A stretch of DNA of 64,000 nucleotides, taken from positions 13,317,385 through 13,381,384 of the forward strand of contig NC_088295.1 in assembly GCF_032854445.1 (NCBI RefSeq), read 5' to 3'. Under the pieces are notes generated by a model, which worked only from the letters and a program-made list of their open reading frames with translations, made no database searches and was not told where the DNA came from. Below, piece after piece: positions 1-13,700 of this stretch (position 1 is its first letter; the number at the start of each line of letters is the position of its first letter). A program made the translations under genes and the position numbers. This stretch comes from Liolophura sinensis. Lineage: Eukaryota; Mollusca; Polyplacophora; Chitonida; Chitonidae.

Positions 1-1690
1 ACCATCATTACTGTCACATCTGGTACACTGTCATTACTGTCACACCTCTGGCAGGTTGTCACCAATTTTTCACATAGTAGCCTACAGTTATTTCTGTTCC
101 TCCTCATTCATGTTACAAGTTCTCATTCATGTTACACCTGGCACATGGTCATTCCTGTCACACATGGCATGCTGTCGCCATTTTTCACCTGGCAAGTTCT
201 CATTCACATTACACCTGTACATCATTGTTTCACCTGGCCAGTTGTCATTTGTGTTACACCTGGTACACTGTCATTCCTGCAACACACGGCATGCTGTCAC
301 CCATATTTCACCTGGTACAATGTCATTGCTACACCAGGCATGTTCTCATTCACATTACACTTGTTACACTGTCAGTCCTGCAACACATGGCATGTTGTCA
401 CCCATTTTTCACCTGGTACAATGTCATTGCTACACCAGGCATGTTCTCATTCACATTACACTTGGTACACTGTCAGTCCTGCAACACATGGCATGTTGTC
501 ACCCATTTTTCACCTGGTACAATGTCATTGCTACACCAGGCATGTTCTCATTCACATCACACTTGGTACACTGTCAGTCCTGCAACACATGGCATGTTGT
601 CACCCATTTTTCACCTGGTACAATGTCATTGCTACACCAGGCATGTTCTCATTCACATTACACTTGGTACACTGTCATTCCTGCAACACATGGCATGTTG
701 TCACCCATTTTTCACCTGGTACAATGTCATTGCTACACCAGGCATGTTCTCATTCACATTACACGTGGTACACTGTCATTCCTGCAACACATGGCATGTT
801 GTCACCCATTTTTCACCTGGTACAATGTCACTGCTACACCAGGCATGTTCTCATTCACATTACACTTGGTACACTGTCATTCCTGCAACACATGGCATGT
901 TGTCACCCATTTTTCACCTCGTACAATGTCATTGCTACACCAGGCATGTTCTCATTCACATTACACGTGGTACACTGTCATTCCTGCAACACATGGCATG
1001 TTGTCACCCATTTTTCACCTGGTACAATGTCATTGCTACACCAGGCATGTTCTCATTCACATCACACTTGGTACACTGTCATTCCTGCAACACATGGCAT
1101 GTTGTCACCCATTTTTCACCTGGTACAATGTCGTTGCTACACCAGGCATGTTCTCATGCACATTACACTTGGTACACTGTCATTCCTGCAACACATGGCA
1201 TGTTGTCACCCATTTTTCACCTGGTACAATGTCATAGCTACACCAGGCATGTTCTCATTCACATTACACTTGGTACACTGTCATTCCTGCAACACATGGC
1301 ATGTTGTCACCCATTTTTCACCTGGTACAATGTCATTGCTACACCAGGCATGTTCTCATTCACATTACACTTGGTACACTGTCAGTCCTGCAACACATGG
1401 CATGTTGTCACCCATTTTTCACCTGGTACAATGTCATTGCTACACCAGGCATGTTCTCATTCACATTATACTTGGTACACTGTCATTCCTGCAACACATG
1501 GCATGTTGTCACCCATTTTTCACCTGGTACAATGTCATTGCTACACCAGGCATGTTCTCATTCACATTACACTTGGTACACTGTCATTCCTGCAACCCAT
1601 GGCATGTTGTCACCCATTTTTCACCTGGTACAATGTCACTGTTACACCTGGCAGATTCTCATTACTGTTGCACCTGGCAATCTGTCATAT
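1..1690. repeat. 101-bp higher-order minisatellite
   Basis: About 14 near-identical 101-bp units run from roughly 240 to 1650, preceded by more diverged units of the same kind. For example, the 'acaccaggcatgttctcatt' block recurs at 331, 432, 533 and 634. Each unit is itself four diverged ~25-bp subunits of the form 'cac-ctggtacaatgtcattgcta', so this is a higher-order repeat. The plus strand of the unit has no stop codon in any frame, and 101 is not a multiple of 3. This is why three overlapping forward reading frames of 390-550 codons appear here. They have no exon structure and I do not regard them as genes. The array ends less than 100 bp downstream of the RRN3 stop codon. Confidence 0.95.
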
Positions 1691-1777
1691 ATAGGTGTGT
1701 TGAAAAATATTTCCTTCAACCAATCACAAAGCCGTCCCCTCTATTGCGTAAAACAGATCCAGTATTTCCTGACCACA

Positions 1778-4700
1778 TCACACGTGCTTGAATCCTGGAG
1801 ATACTCCATAATTCATGAAGTCAAACTGACTCATTTCTACAGAGGTTCTACACTCTGATTTCGTCGACTCCGGGAGGAAATCATCCTCATCCTGATAAAC
1901 AAAACAAAAACTAGAATGTTATGCATTTTCTAGTTGATACTTTTTTAACACTACCAGATTATCATTTCCTTTTAACCCTGAAAAATGTTAAATATAAAAT
2001 TTACATGACAGGTGAACTCAGGGTACAACGTTGCTATTAAATAATGTTTCATCCATAGAATACAAAAAATGTAACTCCTTGGATACACATACCTTAGATT
2101 CCATAACGTCTTCTTGTGGCCTGTTGCCTTCATACTCTCTGTAGATCTGGGAAATGAAGTGCTGAGATCTGTCAAATAGGATAAAAATGAATGAAAATGA
2201 GGGTAACTTTGTCAAATTGTACAAGGTGCTCTTCCCAGATGCCTTCTATTACAATACATGAATAAGTAGAAAAATATACGGTTGCATTTATAAAACCTGA
2301 AAAATACATCACAACAGGCAATTACAACTGACTAGATGAAATAATTTCTCCAATATTTTGACTGAAAAGTGGTGAGTAAAGAGTAAAGTCGTTGAATCTC
2401 GGACATCTCAAACATACAATCCTAAAATGCTGCTGAAAACTGGCAGTGGGTTTAGAATCTGCTCTCCTAGAGTCATGGGTCCACCTGCAAACTGGTCTGG
2501 GTTTTTTCAAGATGTGGTGTTGACAAAGAGTAAATAAGTAGATAGGCATACGGAGCACAAAAATAACTGTCCATGAACATTCACTTTTAACAGTCTTGAA
2601 ATTCATGCTGGCTTTGTCTCCAGTCGTATATGTGCAATCTGTAGATGGTCACAGGTTTCACCAAGGCTCTGCCTGGTTTCCTGCCACCATAATGCAGGTT
2701 GGCGTTGAGTACAGTATTAAACTACAATTGAAAAAATAATTTGTAGTCTTGGACACCGTATGTAGGAAATGAAACACACCTGAGAAGAAGGTAAGGATCA
2801 AAGGGGAAGAAAGCATTTAGGTGATCGGTAGTTAAGGTGCCTTGCTCTAGAGAGCACTCTGGTAGCATCAACCTGTTATTCTTCTCAACAATGGTATCAC
2901 AGTAAGCCAGCTGGTAAGACCTGCAACACCAATAAGCAGAGACAGTAATGGTAACTAGCGCAAAAGGTACCTAGTCGAAAGTTAAATCTCTTGTAGTTTA
3001 AAACTAACAATTATCAGCAAAGAATGTGAACATAGAAAAAAACTTAAAAAGCATAGAGCAAAATCTTTGATATCTTACACTTAATGGGTTTCTTAGCTAC
3101 TGTAGCAAATGTATTCATGATTACAACCAGATAACCAGCTGATGCTCTAGTACAAGAACAACATACACCAGCAGATAGTAAACCAGTAAAGGCTTTACCT
3201 GGTTACTGAGGAGAATGTTTTGGTGATGACTGGGATAGAGAACCTCAACGGGTTGAGGCGACTGGTCACCAGTGTCTGCAAGTTCAGAGCTTTAGCCCAC
3301 TTGTAACCTGTGTAGCAGTCAAAATAATCACAGTATAATAGAAAAATACAATAAATAAGTAGAGAAGCAGTTTCTACCATCATTGACATAGCTGTGAGGA
3401 TATACTGAAGCATGTATGATATCAATATGGGTTAAAGGCCGGCAGCAACCTGCGGATGGTTGCAGGTTTCCTTCAGGCTCTGCCCAGTTTCCTCCCACCA
3501 TATTGCTGGTCGTGCTGTATAAGTGAAATATTCTTGAGTATGGCGTATAACACCAATCAAATAAATTAACATTTGATTAAATAAATGATTGCTTTTGGTT
3601 CACACTGGCAGTCTAACATCAATATTATGGAGAGAACAGTTATCTTTCATCATGATAACATCCAAAATTAGACCAAATCTAGCAATCACATTCAACATGG
3701 TTTCTATACAGTAGTTTGGGGAGCATAGCCACCATCGAGAACAAAATTAAGTTTTAAACAATGTGGACCTATTGTGTTCACTAGGAGTCAAGTGGAGTGA
3801 GTGAGTGATTGGGGTTTAACGTGGTACTTAACAATTTTTCAGTCATATGACGACAAAGGAATCCTTACAGTGTAATGTGCCTCCTTGTTGCAGGGCAGAT
3901 TTTCGCTCTTTGAACCAGTGCAGCTTCACTTAGATAACCTACCGAAAGCAAGTAGGCTGCCCTGCCTGAGCCATTATACTGATATGAGTCAACCAGTTGT
4001 TGCACTATCCCCTTCATGCTGAACGGCAAGTGAGGAAGCTACAACACCTCTCTTAAGGTCTTGGGTGTGACCCGACCCAGGATTGACCCTGGATCTACTG
4101 TCCCTGCAGTGGACATTCTACCAACTGAGCTATCCAGGTTGGTCCCCTACTTTGGAAGCAGTTCTACAAGCTTGTGTACAATGAAAACCACAGAATACAG
4201 CACATCGTAGATACTTGCTTACCTTTTTCACTATCTAGAATTTCCTTGTGTCTAAAGGCAAACACATAGAAAATAGCCTGGCAGACAGAGTAGAATGGTC
4301 CATGATGTCTAACATCAGCCCTGGTCAGTCTGTTGGCTTGCAGCAGATAGCGGTGCACCCAGGTACTCATCAGCTCAAGGCACGCCTTCAGGGTACTGAA
4401 ATACATGCCACAGCACTCTATTAGAAACCTACACAACACACACATAATGAGCAGATAGCTGCCTCAGCTCCCCTCGTATATAATGATGTGTAAAAGTATG
4501 TTGTAATGTCATGATACACATGAAGAGACAGATCAGGCTTTATAATGACCACTCACCTCACATGCACAAACTGTCCGCGAGAAATGAGACTGGCTATATA
4601 GGCCACCCCACCTTGTCGGAATATAGACTCCACATTGGGTGATGTCACTTTTTTCCACAGAAAGTCCAAAAATCCTTCACAAATCTCCTGCAAAACGGGG

Positions 4701-7700
4701 TGATATATTAATGAACACATTTTATTTTTCATAGACACTTTCTAACTTTTCTGGTTAAAAAAGACATTTAAGTGCATCAGACAGTTGCCATTCTTGCCTA
4801 TTAGGATTGGATACAATAGAGGTAATCAAAACAAACTGGACTTTTTCAAACGTTATCAGATTTCAGACAGAATCAGGTTTGCTTTGTGCAAGAATCAAGT
4901 GTTGACTGCAATTATTTGTTTATATGATTTTTGTGTAACACCATACTGATGTATTTTCAATGAAAAACTGTGTCAATTTCATGGGTGGAGGATGTGGAGT
5001 GAGATTAGACTGCACCAACGGTGATAAACAGGAGTGAACCTAGGCCATGGCCTGCTCCCTTGGCTGAAAATGGACATGGATTGCAAAAACCCATTAAACC
5101 CAATACTTACCGGTCTTAAACTGCAGAGGTAAAACATGATGAACTGTACATGGCAAGATGCATGGGTAGGAAAGATAAGCCTCTCAAATATCAACAAAAT
5201 CTCTCTGTATAACAGCTTTGTGTTTTCCCAGTCCAACACACCTGCATTAAACACCACCAGTCAAAACTATTATACTAAGTCATCAAAGATTATTTTCTTC
5301 TTTCTCTTTATGACAAGGAAATTTGTACCCATTATGAATTTTGTATGTTTTTTTTTTTATTCTGAATGGAACCATCTAGGTCTATGAGAAAAAGCAAGTT
5401 GGTGATTTTATATGTTCTGCTGACACATGTAACGTTAATTTGTAATGTGTCATACATTTAAACCAGTTCCTCTGAAAGCTGTTATGCCACTTGAAGTGTG
5501 TAACGTTATGATTATGAGTTTGACTCATTATTAATATACATTGTAGGTGCAGAAGGAAAGATATCACATAGACACAACAGTTAAAGAAGTGCAGAAAAAT
5601 AAAAACGCTCACCATCTTTGTAACAAGTGTTTTCTATGTAACGTAACATCAGCTCCATCATATAGTCCAGCTTGTTGGCATCCACATGTTTCATATCCTC
5701 GCATCCAAATTTCGCATGTGTCATCTCTGTTGATATGTCGTCCTTTTCCTGTACAATAATTATTAGCTCATCAAGAACTCACAACCAAACACTTCCACGG
5801 ACTGATTGATTACTGCAGGATAACCTTTTCATAATCCACTAAAATCTTCTAAATCAAAATTGATCTCCCTTCCATACCATGCAACAATTATAATGTTACA
5901 TATAAATGATACTCTAACACATAAGTAGTAGTCTATTATCTAACCATCAAACTTGTATTGATAAAGCAATAATTCATACAAACCATGTCAAAAATGTCCA
6001 TGTCCTCCGGCAGATCAGCACACTCAGCTTGTTCTATCTCTGTTCGAGGGCACCTGACCTACATGTAAGTAGTCAAACTGTTAATACAGCTTTTTTTACT
6101 TCCATAAAAATCACACATTTCAGCTAAAACCTAGAAATCATGATTGCCCTGCAGAGAATATTAAACTAGTGGAGAACTACCGAACTTTGAATTCTTGAAG
6201 TATAATACCAAAATTGAATAGCTGACACAATCAAGGTATGTGGTGCTTGTGGTAAGAGAACTCACATCAATCTTGAGCATACGATCCACAATCAGCTCCA
6301 GTATTCTCTGCCGGAGATCAGGCATGTAATGGGTGATCTGAAGTAAGTTCTTCACATAACATTCCTGAATGTAAGCAGCTTTGCTCAGGTATGGGAATGC
6401 ATCGCCCAGCAGGGGAAGCAAAACTGTCGGCATCCTGAAGCATACACCACCAATGTTAATACCATGAACAATGTTCACAACATGTACCCTCAAAAACGCT
6501 AACTATACACACCTACAACAATATTAATCATGAACACGAACACCAATGTTAATCATGGACACGTGTAATAATGTTCACTATAAACACCTGCAACAATGTC
6601 AAATATGAACACCATTGACATTGTTAACAATCATCAGTAGCAACAGCATTGACCATGAACACCACAAGCAACATCCACTATGGACATCAGCAGCATTTTT
6701 AATGCTGAACACCACCAATAAAATTAATCTTGAACACTGCCAACAACATTGAACACAAACACCACAAACAAGTCAATAGAAGTCAACCATTAATATATCT
6801 ATGTCATCCATAGCAATTTTTCAGTCATATGATGAGGAGGATTGATTATTTGTGTCAACATACACCATCTTCTTGTGACAGGATGAGTCCATGCCACCAA
6901 TGTGTTGTCATCACTGAAGTATCATGTCGAAGACACCCCACCCAGTCACCTTATACTGACACAAAGCCAACCAATCCAGTTTCCTTGTTCTAACCTGTTA
7001 GTGCTAAGCGCGAAGTGCGGAGGCAACAAGTACCACTTTTAAAATCTCTGGTATAACCTGACCCGGGTTTGATCCCAGGCCACCCGACTTTGGGGCAGAA
7101 GCTCTAATCATTATGACAGCAAAGCAACCCAGTCTTATCCATAGGTGAAAGTCTGAAGTATTTGATAAGGAAATCCTTATTATTTAATATCCAAAAATGA
7201 AAATTTTATGATTTTATGTCTCTTTCAAATATGATGGTCTTACATGGGCACAATCTGGGAGATGCCCTTTATGACCAGATGATTCTTCACAAATTGCTCT
7301 TCGTCTGTTTTTCGCACTAGATCAGTAACAATTTTCCATGCTCTGTTTTTTGACAAACTCGATGGCCCTGAAAGCAGAATAAAACATAAATTTGTTGCAT
7401 CTTTCCTACCCAAATTCCAATCATACTGTGCAAACATTTGCCTCACCCACCCCATAATTACATTCAATTCATGCTTGTGCAAGAAACTCGTCAGCTTGTG
7501 GAGCTGTGCAGGGGTTCAAAGTGAATTGTTTTCGCACATGACAATCTGTAGATTTTGAAAAATTCCATGTTCTAGGCTTCATGTATACAGTAGGGTTGAA
7601 ATAGGAGACATTTTGAACATATTTTAAATGTACCCTACATGTAAAATCAAGTGCCCACAAAAAATAAAAACTAGATTTCAAGGATCAAATTAACCACCTG

Positions 7701-10700
7701 TATTTATTGGACTGTTTAAATTCTTTTGGCTGTCCTTGTGGTTTCAGAAAAGAAAACTAGTGTCTGCCGAGTAACTGACATGTTTCCCTCAACAAAACCT
7801 GAGAACCTAATGTCAGTGAGAACTGGAGTCACATAGTGCAGTACTGCAGATTTCAGTCCCTTGAACAGTATGTGAGCATGTCTCTAAAAAAACTGCTGAC
7901 TTACTTGGTGTGAATGCCTTGACGAGAGCCCGGAGGGTGGCCCGCAGGTAGACAGTGTGGGCAGAGACCAGGTTGACCAGGAAAGACTGGTACTCGTGTA
8001 CCACAGCTGGTTCCCTTTCCAACCAATCCAGCTTCTGCAACATTACCATAATTCATAACCTGTATATGCAAAAAATGTGAACCACTGGAATATGAGATCA
8101 CACATAAACTTAATTCTTAATTTGTCGGTTCACTACAGTTACGTCACCTTCCTGACAAACTTGTTAATTAAAAGCTACAACTGAAACAGCCAGAACTGGA
8201 TTCGAATACACCTCACTGGACAAGGACCTGACACTTATAGGCCTATTACAGGTATCAAGGGCCTAGTGTTAATGAAGGAGAATCTTTGCTGGGCTGGCAG
8301 GAGTTAAGATAAGAAAGCCTGGCGGGTCAGCTAAAGGGAAGAAACATTCGACTTTAAATATATGCATACAAACCCTGGTGAAAGGGCTTGGTGGGTATAA
8401 AACAAAGTGGGAGTCCATTCGTCTTTGGTTTGATCTATCTTCTGTGCGCCAGTAAAGTAAAAGAAAAATAGATACAAACACATGCTGGCTTCCAATGAAT
8501 GTCACTTTGATACACGTTATCCCATTGACTGTGTCTCTCCTGGGGCCAATGAGTGAGCTGTTCACAACAATGCAATGGCTGTTTGATAGCGGCAATGCCA
8601 CAGGTTTTAACTGATTACAGAGGATGATTAAAAAAGAAAACAATCCAAAACTAATGGTGTTACTTGATTGCATTATTCAAGAATGAATGACAGTTGAAAT
8701 ACTGGTTGTTGATTAAAATTAGTCATCAAAGGTGTGAAAACAAGTGACACCTCTGAATACTGTTCACAGTAGGTGCAAAAGTCATCTTACATAGTTGTAG
8801 CCCATTCCCCATGGTTTCAATTTCTAATCCAGATTACGAGGATTAGCAACATCGTAGGAAATAAAAGACGACTAAAGCCACCTGTGATAATACCTGTTTG
8901 ACGCGCTTGAGTAATTTCGGGCATATCATTACTAGGAAAATTAAATAGTTTTAAGATCTTTACTTTGATTAAATATGCAAAAATTAATTCTCATGAACCC
9001 TTTTTTGAAGTGAATCCGCGAAAATAAATTCCAGCCAAAAATATATACTTTACAGTAACATACAAACACCACCAAACACATCACCAAATCCTTAACTTAT
9101 AATGTACATTTCAGCCTTAAGAACAAAGGATTCATCATGAATAACAGGACATCTGTATAATTAACTTCTACTGTCAAACAAATTAAAAGTTAATGTCCTG
9201 GAAAACAACAATATAGCTTATTTACCAGCAGCACTCCGACTAACACTTCATACTCTTTTCCAACCACACTAATGCAGGTCTTCAATCCACGCAGGTAATG
9301 AATCAACAACTCAGACTAAAATAACAAAAAAAAAAAAACAATAAAAAACATATAACAGTACTGATTAATTTCAAACTATTTAAGGGGAAAAGTATAGCAT
9401 AACAATGAGTTTAATGTATATCTCCTACTGGTGGAAGGTAAGTGAGCTCAATCAACCCTGTAACACTGATATAATGAACATTAATGAATAATGAGGTGAG
9501 TTTCGAGTTCAAAATCTTTTCTCATTGAACGTAAAAAGTCCTCTTGTGTCATGTGACCTGTGAAAAATGTCAGACAACCTTTGTTGATATCAATTTACCA
9601 ATCACTTGTCTCACTTTGTTCCAGAGAAACATGTGACACCTCTTTCTTCTAGAAACTTCTCAAGTTCACAAAAATTCAGCTCCTCCATTTTCTCCATCAT
9701 CTGTCTACTCTGAATAACTTTTTGCGAAGCTTTCTTCAGATGCCAGTGTTATAGTAAATGCGATTCCACAATAGTTGCGTGACGTTTCTGACAGGTCGGA
9801 TGAAATAGTCCAAGAGCCGGCAGAGGTTTATTGGTCAGGCCGCATGTCAAAGGTTTGACACATTGAACATACAGAACCATGTGTGAAAAAGCCAAAATGG
9901 TGATTCTTAATTGCTGTAGCCGTGCACAGCCCTTTAAGGACAGGATGGGGTGGATAGTACTATACCTTTTCAATAATTATAGACACTCGCTAAATGAGAC
10001 ACACTGAGAGTACGTGGGTAGATCAGAGGAGTCTCCCACAAGGCGCTCATCATGCCATTTCTCCTGCTGTGTTTTACGAACTATACTACCCGATATTTGA
10101 AGTCGATGGTTGTGTACCATTATTAACAGGTGAACATTCAACACCCTTCCGCACTGGGCATTATATTCATTGTCTTGAATCTACTGGCCTCATATCAATC
10201 TCTGAAGAATATCGATATCTGAAAAGTACATATTACTGTGAAATGCATCGCTAATTTGACAGAAAGTACATAAACAGTATTTGCTCAGAAAAGATCAAGT
10301 GGTTAGATCCAACTGTAAACATAAAAGGTCTGATTTCCGAGCTCCCGGAGGAGAAGACAAACCACGTAGATTTCAGTTGGCCCCTGCAGGTCTGGGACAT
10401 GCGAGGCTCTGGAGTCATTTTCAGATGCGAGACCTAAACATATATGTTCTGTGTCCTTATAAAGGTCTAAAGTAATGAGAAGAATTGCCAAATTTTCATA
10501 TGCATTTGGCTACTAATCACTCTCAAGGTATGCTCAAGGTTCAATCCATTTGTTTATTTATTTATTTGATTGGTGTTTTACGCCATACTCAAGAATATTT
10601 CACTTATACGGCGACGGTCAGCATTATGGTGGGTGGAAATTGGGCAGGGCGGGAAACCCACGACCATCCGCAGGTTGCTAACAGATCTTCCCACATACGG

Positions 10701-13700
10701 CCAGAGAGGAAGCCAGCATGAGCGACCGCATTGGTGAGAGACTACTGGGTCATTACGCTGCGCTAGCACGCTAACCAACTGAGCCATGGAGGCCCCCTCA
10801 AAAGTTACAAATGATGCAGAGTATCACACAGTATCAGTAAACACGTTAACAGGTACCTCAACACCCATGCTTTGGAAACATTACACAGTTCATTCTGACT
10901 GCAATTAAACTGAAGCACCTTGACAAACTTTTCAGTTGAACATTAGTGAGACAAAATATGCAAAATGTATATGGGTATATGGATTGAAAAATCAAGACTA
11001 CAGGTACCGGCTTTGGAAATTATTACCAGATATCAAACTCACTACAAAAAGCCTGATTAAAATATTATGGAAATTCACAGCTTGTATGCATCCCACTGAT
11101 AATATATTTTTAAGTAGCTTTTCCAAATTATTGGCAGGCCTACACGTACATATACTGGTAAATGAACAATTACATACTGTGAAAAAATTTTTGAACCAAA
11201 TAATATTTTTAATGTGGCAAAAAAATCCTTCATTCATGGGAAGCAGGACTCGATCATCCGATGTCTACAACACCTGTCTGGGATTGGTCAATCACCCCTA
11301 TGGTGAATGGAACAGTCTCCAAGTGCCTGGCTCACAGTATCAGTTGAGTCCATCTAGTAAAATCATTACGGATTACAAACGCTTCCACACTAACTTTGTT
11401 ATTCACAGATTTCTGACCCAAATTTCTCCCTCTTACTGCATTTGACATTTGCAAGGTATTTTAGTATTTTTCTTGCAGTAAATTAAAAAAAAAAAAAAGG
11501 ACATACATCTCATGTTAAGTGATGTTTATGACACTACATCTACTTTCACCCCCAGCTTTCAGACAACCCACATCACATGTTGTTGTGACAAAAATGGACA
11601 TAAAAGTAAAAGAACTGGTGGTTATTCGCTGGCCACATCATATACTCATCGAGGAGTCCGAAGGTTGATTGTGTCAAATGCACGACTCATAGGCGTACAG
11701 CAATGGTGTGGGCTGAAATGCCGATAATTACAAACATGTGTTTAGACCATCTACATCGGTTCGGTGTCTTTTTGTTTTTACTTTTTTTTTTTACATCCTG
11801 ACATTCATCGCAACACCGACTCCATCTCTGCCTCTCACAACCATTCAACTGCCAAAAAAAGGCTCTGAAGTGTGACACGAAAGTTAAAATTTCCTCTTTT
11901 AAGGCCTTAGGTGTGACCCAACCCAGGATTGGCCCTGGATCTACCTCCTTCCGAAGCAGACCCTCTACCAACTGTGCTAACGGGGCTAGCAAAAGCCACT
12001 TAGGAATGAGTCAATATTTGGGGTAACCTGGAAACAACAGTATCGGTGACAACTGAGTACAAGAATGACTCTTATTTTATACATTCCTCAAGACAACCTG
12101 ATCGCTAAAAACCAATTCTTAAGTCCCCAGGTCATGCACTAAGCCACTTAAGAATGGTCTAAATAACGCTAATTATGACTTATCAGTCGTGTTGCTTACA
12201 CGGAAATTCTTTCTGTATCTTGTTTATACATGTAGGTTTCTGAGACTTTATTGCTTATGAGATTTATGGAATTTACCAGATTTACCATATTTGTAATCAA
12301 GAAAAGTTTCAAGTAGGGCTACAATTTTTATGCGCATGCTTACCTACATGTAAAAGAATGAAAAGGATATTGGGTTCCTCTGGTGATTTTACCATTTTCC
12401 TGTTTTATGGACACACATTCAGATTGACTCCATTCTGTTCTCTTGGAAACATGGTTTTTTTATGAGCCTTTCTTGTAGGTCTACAGTTTCTTATGCAATC
12501 ATTGACCTAGATAACCTTTTGTATCTCTAGGTACCTTGCCAGACTTGTAGAGTGTAAGAATTTACCTTGGTGTATACCAATTTATTTGGTATACACAATA
12601 TCTGCAGAAAACTTTCCACCACAACACTTTACAAAATTTATCTTTATTCTCATTCCATTGTTTAGTTGACTGCCATGGCAGGTGAGCTGGTGGGATTATG
12701 CGAATGCCTTGTTAGCAAGAAGTTGAACCTTAAGAATTACCAGTTTACAATTATCATATCCCAAGGTATGTTTTGGTAAGAAAAATTTCATTATATGCAG
12801 CATGACTGATAAAAGAAATAATTAATATTAATTAGACCATTCTTAAGTGGCTTAGTGCATCTGCTGGGAATAAAATTAGTTTTGGGGTACTTTCCACCCC
12901 ACTAGAGGGCTGTGCACATGTGCCACACTTAAGAATCACCATTGGTTCTGTATGTTCAATGTGTCAAACTTTTCTTACATGATGTTAACTATAAACCTCT
13001 GCTAGCTCCTGGACTATTACAGGACTTTTTTTTCCTAAAAAATCAAAACATCCCTATTGTCACCAAGGCCCATGAGAACAGCAGAGGTACATACAATTTA
13101 TAATACAGGCATTTTTAGGAAAACTTTAAAAACAGACGATCTGTTTGTTGCAATGCTCCTGTACCCCATGAATTAGATAAATGTAGGACGAAAAAAAATT
13201 ACAACAAAAATGTCAGCTGATTTTCACAGCCACCTCAAAATTAATCAACTGTTATGATTCATTGTCTTCTCATTATTGCATATCAAGTAAATTTGTGTCT
13301 TCTCAATATTGAATATCAAGTAAATTTGTGTCTTCTCAATATTGAATATCAAGTAAATTTGTGTCTTCTCAATATTGTATATCAAGTCAATTGTGTCTTC
13401 TCAATATTGTATATCAAGTCAATTTGTGTCTTCTCAATATTGTATATCAAGTCAATTGTGTCTTCTCAATATTGTATATCAAGTCAATTTCACAACTTTT
13501 TCTAAAATGTACTATGGACACTGAGGAACAACTGTAATGACAGATTAAAACGAAAAATACTGGATTTTACATAATGCTCCCCATTGCAAAAGTGGACATA
13601 AATGTATAATGAGTTTATATCTAAGTTACCAATGTTTATATAACATATTATGCCATCAAAATTCAACTAAACAGTCTTACCTCAATTGAAGGATTGTTTA

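Noticed and set aside
1..1690. CRISPR-like spaced repeats
   Set aside because: There are no unique spacers; the whole 101-bp unit is conserved, and the genome is eukaryotic.
56..1858. Four long overlapping plus-strand ORFs (185-548 codons) rich in Cys and His
   Set aside because: They are three phases of the same stop-free 101-bp tandem repeat; no start context, splicing or non-repeat domain supports a gene.
10936..11445. 169-codon plus-strand ORF in an RRN3 intron
   Set aside because: AT-rich, with no recognisable domain, no splice context and an overlapping open frame on the other strand; likely chance.
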